Origin: Actinomycetes bacterium | GTDB taxonomy: Bacteria; Actinomycetota; Acidimicrobiia; Acidimicrobiales; RAAP-2 | Assembly: GCA_021791895.1 (NCBI GenBank) | Contig: JAJYVS010000001.1 | Coordinates: 107,516 to 171,515, forward strand | DNA length: 64,000 nucleotides | Direction of reading: 5' to 3' | In this document: positions 49,236 through 57,916 of the stretch, piece after piece | Numbering within the stretch: position 1 is the stretch's first letter | Layout: each line of letters begins with the position of its first letter | Translations under genes and position numbers: made by a program | Notes under the pieces: model-generated | Seen by the model: the letters and a program-made list of their open reading frames with translations, nothing else | What the model was told of the DNA's origin: nothing | Databases searched by the model: none

Positions 49236-51278
49236 TCATGCGATCCCGCGGATGTGGTTGCGGAAGTCCTCTTCGTCCCGACACCGGTCCAGGCCCATGT
49301 CGACCGAGATGACGCCGCCCTGGACCAGCTTGGCCAGGCTCTGGTCCATGGTTTGCATACCGAACTGGGACCCCGTTTGCATGAGCGAGTAGATCTGGTG
49401 GGTCTTGGCGGCCCGGATGAGGTTCTGGACGGCCGGCGTGCACACCAGCACCTCGGCACTCACGGCCCGACCGCTCCCGTCGACGACCGGCACCAGCTGC
49501 TGGGTGACCACCCCGCGCAAGGATGAGGCCAACTGGATCCTGATCTGCTCCTGCTGACTGGGAGGGAAGACGTCGATCACCCGGTCGATGGTGGACGGCG
49601 CATCCTGGGTGTGAAGGGTCGCGAAGACGAGGTGACCGGTCTCGGCCGCGGTGAGCGCGGTGGCGATGGTCTCGAGGTCGCGGAGCTCGCCGACCAAGAT
49701 GACGTCGGGGTCCTGGCGCAGCACCCGCCGCAGGGCCTCTGAGAACGTCGCGGTGTCCGTCCCGACCTCGCGCTGGCTGATCACCGAACGCTTGTGGTGA
49801 TGGAGGAACTCGATCGGGTCCTCGACCGTCACGATGTGCAGCGGCTTCGTGCGATTGATGATGTCGACTAGCGACGCGAGCGACGTCGACTTTCCCGAAC
49901 CGGTCGGGCCGGTCACCAAGACGAGTCCTCGACGAAGGTCGGCGAACGACTTCACCGATTCAGGGAGTCCCAGGTCGTCGAACGACGGGATGTCGTGCGG
50001 GATCGGACGCATCGCGACCGTGACGGTTCCCCGTTGCATGGCGACGTTTACACGGAATCGACCGACCCCGGCCACCGAGTGTGACGTGTCGAGCTCGTGT
50101 TCGGCCTCAAACCGTTCCCGCATGGCTTGGGGCAGGACCCCGAAGATCATCTCCTGAAGGGTCTCCGCGTCGATCTGCTCCACGTCCTCCATGGGTCGCA
50201 GGGCGCCGTTGAGACGGACCGTCGGGGCCAGGTTCGCCGAGAGGTGGAGGTCCGACGCACCGACGTTCACCACGTAGCGCAGGAGGTCGTCGATGTGGAG
50301 GCGGAACCCCACGTCGCTCGCCCGCCGGCGCCGGAAGGAGGCCGAGCCCCCGAGGGTGTCGGCCAGCGAGGGTGGTCCGGCCTCGTCGGCCTCCTCCTCG
50401 ACCCGGCTCGACGCCGAGCGGGGCGCCGGGGGTGGGGGGGGCGGCGGAGGCGGCACCGGTTGCAGGCCGCGGATGGACTCCTCATCGGGGCCGTGCTCGA
50501 GGGTGCTCGGGGGCACCGATCGGAGTACCGGCGGCGGAGGGCTCCCAATCGCCCCCATCGGGGGTACCGGGCTGAGCGGGGGGAGCGGCGGCCGCTCGGA
50601 GGCCAGATCGGGGGCAGTTGGGACCGCGGTGAGCGTCGCCGGCGGCGGCAGCGGGTTGCCCTGACCGGCAGGATGAGCCGGGGCGGCGTCGTCAACGCGG
50701 GCATGACGAGGCGGCGCCGACTCCTCGGCATCCACTGGCCCAGCGCTCTCGCGACCCTCGTAGAGGCCGATGATCTGACCGCCGGCGTTGCCGCTCGCGA
50801 CAGGGGGACGGCCGTTGGTCACGCCGGCCGCGGCCGGTTGAACCATCCGGTCCACGGTCAACGGGTTGGCCAGTACCGGGACGATCTCGTACCCGAGGAC
50901 CGCTGCGAGCATCGCGATGTCGTCGGCCTCGGGCGGCTCGGCGAACGCCGTCACGACCTGATCGCCCGACAGGCGCAGCGGGATGGCCCGGTACTCGAGC
51001 GCCGTCGCCGGCGCCAAGAGCTGACGGACCTCACCGACCGGCGGCTCGAGATCCAGGTCGACGACCCTCATCCGGGCCAGCTGCCCGAGCGTGTTCAGGA
51101 CGACGTCGGTGAGCTGTGGCTCCCGCTGCACGAGGATGACACTCAAGGGGATGTTGTGCTCGGTTGCCTGGACGAGATAGGCACCAATCGTCGACTCCGA
51201 AACGAAGCCACCGGCCACGAGCGCCCTCCCGAGACGCCTCGACCACTCGGTCCGGCTGGCGTTGGAGGCGGGGCTCAC
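49236..51278 (-). CDS. pilT: PilT-type retraction ATPase with N-terminal MshEN-like domain
   Basis: This 680-residue protein has a GspE-N/MshEN-like domain at about 1-150 (RLGRALVAGGFVSESTIGAY) and a Pro-rich linker of about 150 residues including a nine-Pro run. The full PilT core at 335-680 contains DLLRYVVNVGASDLHLSANL, Walker A GPTGSGKSTS near 456, VLRQDPDVILVGELRDLETI and ALTAAETGHLVFATLHTQDA. PilT powers pilus retraction. Normal PilT is about 350 residues, so the N-terminal half is an addition that could sense c-di-GMP, as MshEN does. ATG 51278 overlaps the pilB stop. Confidence 0.9.
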   Translation of the reverse strand: MSPASNASRTEWSRRLGRALVAGGFVSESTIGAYLVQATEHNIPLSVILVQREPQLTDVVLNTLGQLARMRVVDLDLEPPVGEVRQLLAPATALEYRAIPLRLSGDQVVTAFAEPPEADDIAMLAAVLGYEIVPVLANPLTVDRMVQPAAAGVTNGRPPVASGNAGGQIIGLYEGRESAGPVDAEESAPPRHARVDDAAPAHPAGQGNPLPPPATLTAVPTAPDLASERPPLPPLSPVPPMGAIGSPPPPVLRSVPPSTLEHGPDEESIRGLQPVPPPPPPPPPAPRSASSRVEEEADEAGPPSLADTLGGSASFRRRRASDVGFRLHIDDLLRYVVNVGASDLHLSANLAPTVRLNGALRPMEDVEQIDAETLQEMIFGVLPQAMRERFEAEHELDTSHSVAGVGRFRVNVAMQRGTVTVAMRPIPHDIPSFDDLGLPESVKSFADLRRGLVLVTGPTGSGKSTSLASLVDIINRTKPLHIVTVEDPIEFLHHHKRSVISQREVGTDTATFSEALRRVLRQDPDVILVGELRDLETIATALTAAETGHLVFATLHTQDAPSTIDRVIDVFPPSQQEQIRIQLASSLRGVVTQQLVPVVDGSGRAVSAEVLVCTPAVQNLIRAAKTHQIYSLMQTGSQFGMQTMDQSLAKLVQGGVISVDMGLDRCRDEEDFRNHIRGIA

Positions 51279-53686
51279 ATGACCACCCGGAGCACTTCTT
51301 CGAGCGTCGTGAAGCCCTGAACCGCCCGAAGCAACCCATCGGCGCGAAGTGTTCGCATTCCTTGCTCACATGCCTTTCGCTCTATGTTCGCTATGGAGGC
51401 CTGTTCGATGATCATCCGATCGATCTCCTCGGTGACGTTCATGACTTCGGCCAGGACCATCCGGCCGGAGTACCCGGTACTTCCACATGTCCGGCACCCG
51501 ACGGCTCGGTGCAACGTCGAGATGTCGAGCCCTTCGATGTCCGCCTCGATGTAACCGGCGGCGTAGAAGTCCTTCTCGGTGGCCTCGAACGGCTCTTTGC
51601 ACACGTTGCATAGGACCCGGGCCAGCCGTTGGGTCAGTACCGTTCCGACCGCTGAGGTCACGAGGAAGGGCTCGATGCCCATCTCTGTCAACCGGAGGGG
51701 GGTGGCCGCCGCGGTGTTGGTGTGCAGCGTGGTGAGCACCAGGTGACCGCTCAGCGCCGCCTCCATCGCGATCGTGGCCGTCTCGGTCGTTCGGATCTCC
51801 CCGATGAGCACGATGTCGGGGTCGGCACGAAGGATCGACTTCAATGCGGTCGGCCAGGTCAGACCGGCCTTCAGGTTGATCTGCACCTGGGTCGCGCCGT
51901 CGATCTGGTACTCGACCGGGTCCTCGACGGTGACCACACTCTTCTCGGGGGTCAGGATCTCGATCAATGTCGAGTACAGCGTGGTCGTCTTCCCGGCACC
52001 GGTCGGGCCGGTGACGATGATCACGCCGTAGGGCTTGTTGTAGGCCTGGGAGAAGCGTTCGAGCGTGTCGGGGGCAAACCCGAGCTCGGTGAGGGACCGC
52101 AGGCTCTGGGACTTGTCGAGCACCCGCATGACGACCGTCTCGCCCCACACGCTCGGCATCGTCACGATCCGGAGGTCGATCTGGCGGTCGCTCACCGTCA
52201 GCGACACCCGGCCTTCCTGCGGGACCCGGTGCTCGGTGATGTCCATGTCACCGATGACCTTCAGGCGGCTGACGACCGCTGCCGCGATGGCTGGCGACGC
52301 CGTCGAGGCTTCGTGCATCACGCCATCGATCCGAAAGATGATCTTGAGTTCGTGCGGCTTGGGCTCGATGTGGATGTCCGACGCGCGCTCGTTCAGGGCC
52401 TGGAGGATCAGCAGGTTCACGTAGCGAACGATGGGCGCGTCCTCGACGACCGACTGGATGCTCTCGAGTGCGCTCGCCACGTCCGATGCCGCCGCGGCGT
52501 CCTGGGCGAGCGCGGAAACCTCGACGGTCGAGTCCCGCGAGATCCGGCTGAACGTCGCCAACTGCGAACGCGTCGCGACGACCGGCTTGAAGTTGCTCCC
52601 CATGATGGTGCGCAGGTCGTCCATGGCGAACACGTCGGTCGGATTCGCCATCGCGACGACCGGTACACCGTTCTCGAAGGCGATCGGCAGCACCATGTGG
52701 TGCTCGGCTGTCGACTGAGGGATCAGGGCGACCGCGGCACGGTCGATGTTGATCTGGTTCAGGTCGACGAATTCGAGGCCCACCTCCTGGGCCATGGCCC
52801 AGACCAGGTCGTCTTCGGCGGCCAGCTTGCGTCCGAACAGGTATCGGGCCAGCGTCTCGCTGCCGTCCCGGACCGCCTGAAGTGCGGCGAGCATGTCGGC
52901 GACCGAAACCCGCCCCGAGTCCACCAGGACCCTCGCGAGCGGTGGACTGTCGGGCGGCAGGCTCTCGGCCCGACGTTCCTCGTCGGGGGGCTGGGGAGGG
53001 GTGGGCTCGGCGAAGCCGGGAGGGGCCGCGGGCATCGAGGGCAGCCCGGCACCCTTCTCGGGGCGAAGCAACTGGTTTCCGAGAGACTGCGGGAGCACGA
53101 AGGGGTGCTCACTCGGAACGTCCGGGAGAGCAAGGTCGACACGGCCGAGTTCGGGTGCCGGCGGCGCAACCGGCCCGGGTGCTGTCGGGGGCCCGGCGGA
53201 GCCCGGCACTGAGGACATGGGGGGAGCGGCCGTCGGTGCCACGGTCGGGTCGTCCTCGGCGAGGGGGTGCTCGGCTCCGTTCGTCTGCGGCCCCCTCGGA
53301 GCCGGCACGCCGGTGAAGGGCTTGGCCTCGAACCGGGGGGTGTCCGCTCTCGAGGGCAGGCTCGGAGAAGCCGGCTCGGCCGCTTCGGGGCGATAGAGGC
53401 GGTCGATCGCCCGGTCGATCTGGTCGGCTCGGGCCACGACGGCGAAGAACTCCCGTCCTAGGGCGGCACGGAGGTCGTCCATGGCGAAGATGTCGCCGGG
53501 ATCGGCCACGGCGATCACCGGCGTGCCGAGACGGCGGCCCATGGGAACGGCGTGGTGCCGCCGGGCCACGGCCTCGCTGATGATCGACTCCGCCCCGGGG
53601 GCGAGCGCCGTGCTGGTGAGGTCGACAAACCGAAGGTTGTGCTCCTCAGCCAACCGGCGCGCACTCGCCGTCGCCGTGTCAGTCAC
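51275..53686 (-). CDS. pilB: Type IV pilus extension ATPase PilB with two MshEN-like domains
   Basis: This 803-residue assembly ATPase has MshEN-like domains at about 1-100 (NLRFVDLTSTALAPGAESII) and again at about 250-400 (GLEFVDLNQINIDRAAVALI), split by a Pro-rich stretch. The GspE core follows: IVRYVNLLILQALNERASDI, Walker A VTGPTGAGKTTTLYSTLIEI near 557, SILRADPDIVLIGEIRTTET, and a four-Cys zinc site (CNVCKEPF, CRTCGSTG). MshEN domains bind c-di-GMP in relatives. GTG 53686 is the start. It is divergent from pilD by 245 bp. Confidence 0.93.
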   Translation of the reverse strand: MTDTATASARRLAEEHNLRFVDLTSTALAPGAESIISEAVARRHHAVPMGRRLGTPVIAVADPGDIFAMDDLRAALGREFFAVVARADQIDRAIDRLYRPEAAEPASPSLPSRADTPRFEAKPFTGVPAPRGPQTNGAEHPLAEDDPTVAPTAAPPMSSVPGSAGPPTAPGPVAPPAPELGRVDLALPDVPSEHPFVLPQSLGNQLLRPEKGAGLPSMPAAPPGFAEPTPPQPPDEERRAESLPPDSPPLARVLVDSGRVSVADMLAALQAVRDGSETLARYLFGRKLAAEDDLVWAMAQEVGLEFVDLNQINIDRAAVALIPQSTAEHHMVLPIAFENGVPVVAMANPTDVFAMDDLRTIMGSNFKPVVATRSQLATFSRISRDSTVEVSALAQDAAAASDVASALESIQSVVEDAPIVRYVNLLILQALNERASDIHIEPKPHELKIIFRIDGVMHEASTASPAIAAAVVSRLKVIGDMDITEHRVPQEGRVSLTVSDRQIDLRIVTMPSVWGETVVMRVLDKSQSLRSLTELGFAPDTLERFSQAYNKPYGVIIVTGPTGAGKTTTLYSTLIEILTPEKSVVTVEDPVEYQIDGATQVQINLKAGLTWPTALKSILRADPDIVLIGEIRTTETATIAMEAALSGHLVLTTLHTNTAAATPLRLTEMGIEPFLVTSAVGTVLTQRLARVLCNVCKEPFEATEKDFYAAGYIEADIEGLDISTLHRAVGCRTCGSTGYSGRMVLAEVMNVTEEIDRMIIEQASIANIERKACEQGMRTLRADGLLRAVQGFTTLEEVLRVVM

Positions 53687-53931
53687 TCACGCCAGTCCTC
53701 GTCCTCGCGGCCTGAACGGAACCCAGCTCACCGGCGGGGAACCCGGCCCACGGCCTCTTGCTCCGGCATGGCCTCCCCTCGAACCGGCCCTTCCCGGCCC
53801 CTGGACCCGGGCAGGGCCATGTCGATCCAGCTTAGGTCCGGACTCCCCCGAAAATGGGGGACCGTCGGCAACAAATCCCCGCTACGACCAGGACGTTCAC
53901 GCCGACCGGCGGACACTACAGTCACGTAGCG

Positions 53932-54672
53932 ATGGAGCCGGCCGCCTCCCGAGCCCTGGTCGTCGTCGTGAGCGCCGCGACCGGGTTGGCGATCGGGTCG
54001 TTCCTCAACGTGGTCGTCTATCGGCTCCCGAGAGGTCAGTCCCTCCTTCGGCCGGGCTCGCGATGCCCATCATGCGGCAGCGGGCTGGGTGCGCTCGAGA
54101 ACATCCCGGTCGTCTCGTGGGTGGCGTTACGGGGGCGATGCCGGCACTGCACCGCGCCCATCTCCATCCGCTACCCGGCAACCGAGCTCACGACCGGCGC
54201 CCTGTTCGTCGCCTTCGCCCTGGCCTCTCCCAGCCTGGCGCCGCTGATCCCGCTCGACGCCCTGGTCGGGGCATCAGTGGCCATCGGGGCGATCGACCTG
54301 GACGGTTCGAACGTCCCAGCCGTGCTCGGGTGGGTCGCTCTCGGCGTCGTCACCCCCCTGGCCGTCGTCGCCGCCCTCGCCGGGTCCCCCGGCCGTCTCG
54401 CGTGGGCCGGGATCGGCGGCGGCTCGGCACTGGCGGTCTGGGGCATCTCCCGGTACAGGTCCGGACGCCTGCGATCGATCTCGCCGGCCGCGTGCGCCGC
54501 CTGGGGGTGGGCCGCCGGGTGGACCGGGCTCGCCGGTGGCCTCGCGGTGACGGTCGTCCTCGCCCTGCTCCTCCTTGCCCTCCCGAACACCCGGCGGGAC
54601 CCCGGGGAAGCGGCGTTGGTCGGCGCGGTGGCGGTGGGGACAATTTTGGCCGGCATGATCGCCGTCCCCTGA
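53932..54672 (+). CDS. pilD: Prepilin peptidase / N-methyltransferase
   Basis: This 246-residue membrane aspartic peptidase cleaves the PilA leader. It has the [17 protein letters not shown] entry motif ([17 protein letters not shown]), the paired Cys motif CPSCGSG (C45, C48) and CRHCTAP (C70, C73), [14 protein letters not shown], and the first catalytic Asp in [10 protein letters not shown] (D122/D124). The second catalytic motif, normally G-x-G-D, is not evident: the corresponding helix reads [14 protein letters not shown]. Six or more hydrophobic helices are present. A TACAGT box lies 9 nt before ATG 53932. Confidence 0.88.
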   Translation: MEPAASRALVVVVSAATGLAIGSFLNVVVYRLPRGQSLLRPGSRCPSCGSGLGALENIPVVSWVALRGRCRHCTAPISIRYPATELTTGALFVAFALASPSLAPLIPLDALVGASVAIGAIDLDGSNVPAVLGWVALGVVTPLAVVAALAGSPGRLAWAGIGGGSALAVWGISRYRSGRLRSISPAACAAWGWAAGWTGLAGGLAVTVVLALLLLALPNTRRDPGEAALVGAVAVGTILAGMIAVP

Positions 54673-54709
54673 AGGAGCAGGGCTGTCCCGGTCGGGCGCC
54701 CCCGGAAGG

Positions 54710-55816
54710 TCAGAAGACCTGCGACGTCCCGGTCCGGACCAGGCCGCGCCGCTCGAGAACCACTCTCAGGTCGTGCGGGTTGGTCGCACCTTCCAGCGCC
54801 TCTTGCAGGGTGACCACACCCTCCTCCATCAGGCCGGCCAGCGACTGGTCGAAGGTCCGCATCCCGTAGTACTCGCCCTCGGCCACGATCTGTTCGATCT
54901 CCGAGGTGATCTCGGGATCCACGATGCACTGACGAATCCGCCCGTTGGCCACCATGATCTCGAGCGCGGCGACGCGTCCGGACCCGTCGGCCTTGCGCAC
55001 CAACCTCTGGGCCACGGTCCCACGGAGCGATCCGGCCAAGGAGATCCTGATCTGCTGCTGTTGGTGGGGCGGGAAGAAGTCGACGACGCGCGTGATCGTC
55101 TCCGTCGCATTGATGGTGTGCAAGGTGGTCAGGACGAGGTGGCCGGTCTCCGCCGCGGTCAGTGCCGCGAAGGCCGTGTCGACGTCACGCATCTCTCCGA
55201 CCAGGATCACATCGGGGTCCTGGCGGAGCACGACCCGCATCGCGCTGGCAAAGGAGTCGGTGTCGAATCCCACCTCACGCTGCTCGATGGCCGAGAGATG
55301 ATCCCGATGGAGGTACTCAATGGGATCCTCGATCGTCACGATGTGACAGGCGCGCGTACGGTTGATGTGATCGACCATCGACGCAAGGGTGGACGTCTTC
55401 CCCGACCCGGTCGGGCCGGTGACCAGGACCAGGCCCCGCTGCTCGGAGGCCAGCTCGTAGACGACGTCGGGTAGACCGAGCTCCTCCCGGGTCGCCGGTG
55501 CCGAACGGACCCTCCGAAAGACCATCGCCACCGTGCTGCGCTGGTAGAAGGCGTTGACGCGAAACCTCGCCACTCCTGGCACCGAGTAGGCGAAGTCGAC
55601 CTCGTGGTGCTGGTGGAACGCCTCGGCAACCCTTGGGGGCGCGATCGCGGCGACGACCGCCGCCGTGTCTTCCGGTTGGAGCGGGAGCTCGTCGGCGAGG
55701 GTCCGAAGCTCACCGTTGATCCGCATCCGGGGCGGGGACCCGGCCTTGATGTGCAGATCGGAGCCGTCCCACTGATCAAGCAGCGTGAGCAGCCGCTCCA
55801 GCTCTGCCGGGGTCAC
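54710..55816 (-). CDS. PilT-type ATPase (second copy, PilT/PilU-like)
   Basis: This 368-residue protein of normal PilT length has ERLLTLLDQWDGSDLHIKAG, Walker A VTGPTGSGKTSTLASMVDHI, the Asp box VLRQDPDVILVGEMRDVDTA, the His box TGHLVLTTLHTINATETITR and ISLAGSLRGTVAQRLVRKAD. It differs from the longer pilT at 49236 in lacking an N-terminal domain. In other bacteria a second PilT-like ATPase (PilU) assists retraction. GTG 55816 is the start. It is convergent with pilD. Confidence 0.93.
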   Translation of the reverse strand: MTPAELERLLTLLDQWDGSDLHIKAGSPPRMRINGELRTLADELPLQPEDTAAVVAAIAPPRVAEAFHQHHEVDFAYSVPGVARFRVNAFYQRSTVAMVFRRVRSAPATREELGLPDVVYELASEQRGLVLVTGPTGSGKTSTLASMVDHINRTRACHIVTIEDPIEYLHRDHLSAIEQREVGFDTDSFASAMRVVLRQDPDVILVGEMRDVDTAFAALTAAETGHLVLTTLHTINATETITRVVDFFPPHQQQQIRISLAGSLRGTVAQRLVRKADGSGRVAALEIMVANGRIRQCIVDPEITSEIEQIVAEGEYYGMRTFDQSLAGLMEEGVVTLQEALEGATNPHDLRVVLERRGLVRTGTSQVF

Positions 55817-55905
55817 GGACGCGTAGCTTAGGTGCCCGCCTCTACTCGACCGAGGGACGGTCGATGGCTCGCCGGGTCACTCACGGAGCCGGGAGGAAGA
55901 CCGGC

Positions 55906-56217
55906 TCAGCTCGCGGCAGCAGCGCGAAGCTCGTCGAGCGAGAGCTCGGCGGTCGCCTCACCCCCGCACTGCGGGCAGTGCTCGACGTGACGCCAGGAAC
56001 GCAGGAGCCGGCTCCCCTCGGCGTTCAGCATGACGACGAAGGACTCCGAATACTGGTCCAGCTCGAGGCCGAAGTAGGGCCGCCAGGCGGTGGACGCATT
56101 CCGGGCGTCGAGATTCAGTCCCTTCAGGATGCGGCGAAACCGCATGCGCCTGGTGTCGAAGAGCCAGGTGCTGTGGCAGGACTCGAGGACGAGCGGCACG
56201 TCAGGGGTCTGTTCCAC
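55906..56217 (-). CDS. Small hypothetical protein with a C-x-x-C motif
   Basis: This 103-residue protein has LVLESCHSTWLFDTRRMRFR, YFGLELDQYSESFVVMLNAE and a C-terminal HVEHCPQCGGE with two Cys and nearby His that could bind zinc. I recognise no family. GTG 56217 is the likely start. It sits 89 bp upstream of the second pilT-like gene in the same direction, within the pilus locus, so it may be related to pilus control. Confidence 0.6.
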   Translation of the reverse strand: MEQTPDVPLVLESCHSTWLFDTRRMRFRRILKGLNLDARNASTAWRPYFGLELDQYSESFVVMLNAEGSRLLRSWRHVEHCPQCGGEATAELSLDELRAAAAS

Positions 56218-56357
56218 GCTCCGATCTTGCCCCAGGGGAACGACAAATCCGCCTCAGCGCGATTGCGATTGGATGACGGTATGAGGGCGACCGAAATTTG
56301 TCTCTCCGGAGGACCTGGTGGGACGATGTTTCCCCTGGTCGTGACCGGTCTGACGGT

Positions 56358-57707
56358 TCACATCGGCCCCGAATCGTGCTTTCGACCGACCAGGCGTTCC
56401 CGCCGGCTCGACACGTTGAGCAGGGCCTGGGCCAGTTCCCGTCTGGTGTCCGCCGGGTCGATGACCATGTCGAAGTAGCCCCGCTCGGCCGCCTCCCACG
56501 GGGTGAGAAACCGCGCCGAATAGGCGGCATCGAGGTTCCGGCGCTCCTCGGGCGTGGCGGAGCGGTGAAGGATCTGGCCGGCTTCGTTCGCCCCCATCAC
56601 CGCCGGCTGAGCGCCGGGCCAGGCCAGGCACAGGGTGCTCCCGATCCCTTTCGAGTCCATGGCGATGTACGAACCCCCCATCGCCTTGCGAAGCGTCACC
56701 GCGAGACGAGGCACTGTCGCCTCGGCATAGGCGAAGACCAGCTGAGCCCCGTGCCTGATCATCCCCCGCCACTCGAGGTCCTTGCCCGGCAGGAAACCCG
56801 GCGTGTCCACGAACGTCACGATCGGCAAGTTGAACGCGTCGCACAGCCGGACGAACTTCGCCCCCTTCTGGGAGGCTGCGATGTCGAGCGTCCCGGCCAG
56901 TGAACGCGGTTGGTTGGCCACGAACCCCACCGGCCGACCGGCGATGCGGCCGAACCCGGTGACCAGCTGGGGTGCCCATCTCGCCCAGAGTTCGACCAGG
57001 TCGCCGTGATCGGCCACGACCGTCACGACGTCCCGGATTTCATAGGACGCCGACTCACGCGCCGGAACGACCTCGCGCAGCTCGGGCACCGGCCGATCCC
57101 AGGGATCATCGGTATCGATCAGCGGAACCGGGCCGTCGGTGTGGGAAGGCAGGAACGAGAGCACGTCGGCGAGCGTCTCGAGAGGAAGCTCGGTTTCGAC
57201 GGCACACAGGCCACTCGAACGGGCATGCATCCCGGCACCCCCCAGCTCGGCCGGAGTCAACGTGACGCCGGTGAACTGGGCAACCATCGAGGGTCCCGAC
57301 ACGTAGGCAAACGCTTCCGGCGCCATCGTCACGATGTCACACAGGCCGAGCAGGAGTGCCGGCCCCGACAGTACGGGTCCGGTGAGCGCGGCCAACAAGG
57401 GCACGATCCCCGAGCAGGCAGCGACAGCCGAGGCCGCGGTGCCCCATCCGTGAAGCGCGTGGACGCCCTCGGAGACGTCGGCGCCGCTCGACGAGAGGAC
57501 CATGACCAGTGGGGTCCGGTGGCGCAGCGCCAGCCGGGCAGCCTCAGCCAGACTCTCCCCGTCACGCTTGCCGAGTGCCCCTCGACGCCGCTCCGAGGAC
57601 GAGCGGGCCAGCACCACCGGGCGCCCGCCCAGGTCGGTCATCGAGACGTCGAGCGAGCCGTCGACGCCGGAGCGCAGGTGAAAAAACAGCTCAGGCAATG
57701 CGCTCAC
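56358..57707 (-). CDS. Acyl-CoA carboxylase carboxyltransferase (PccB/AccD-like) protein
   Basis: This 449-residue crotonase-fold carboxyltransferase has a well-conserved C-terminal half: IVTFVDTPGFLPGKDLEWRG, MIRHGAQLVFAYAEATVPRL, TLRKAMGGSYIAMDSKGIGS and AWPGAQPAVMGANEAGQIL. The N-terminal half is recognisable (SSSGADVSEGVHALHGWGTA, TLTPAELGGAGMHARSSG) but diverged and shorter than in 510-550 residue relatives. It would transfer CO2 from biotin to an acyl-CoA; no biotin carboxylase is nearby. GTG 57707 is assumed. It is divergent from pilM by 209 bp, an odd place for a metabolic gene. Confidence 0.85.
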   Translation of the reverse strand: MSALPELFFHLRSGVDGSLDVSMTDLGGRPVVLARSSSERRRGALGKRDGESLAEAARLALRHRTPLVMVLSSSGADVSEGVHALHGWGTAASAVAACSGIVPLLAALTGPVLSGPALLLGLCDIVTMAPEAFAYVSGPSMVAQFTGVTLTPAELGGAGMHARSSGLCAVETELPLETLADVLSFLPSHTDGPVPLIDTDDPWDRPVPELREVVPARESASYEIRDVVTVVADHGDLVELWARWAPQLVTGFGRIAGRPVGFVANQPRSLAGTLDIAASQKGAKFVRLCDAFNLPIVTFVDTPGFLPGKDLEWRGMIRHGAQLVFAYAEATVPRLAVTLRKAMGGSYIAMDSKGIGSTLCLAWPGAQPAVMGANEAGQILHRSATPEERRNLDAAYSARFLTPWEAAERGYFDMVIDPADTRRELAQALLNVSSRRERLVGRKHDSGPM

Positions 57708-57916
57708 CTCCCGTTCGCTCCCACGCTAGGCGTCTTCGGGAGTCCCGACCCACCGCGACCATTCGCGGTTTTCCCAGCCTCCGCCGATAAAGTGCTGCGG
57801 TCACCTGGCGGGCGGCCGATCGCAGCGTCGGAGCGCCTCGCCGAGCGGGAACGGGGCAATTTCACCCTCCCGTTCGTGCGGCACCCAGGAAACCCTGGGA
57901 GGGTTAGAAGGGCCGA

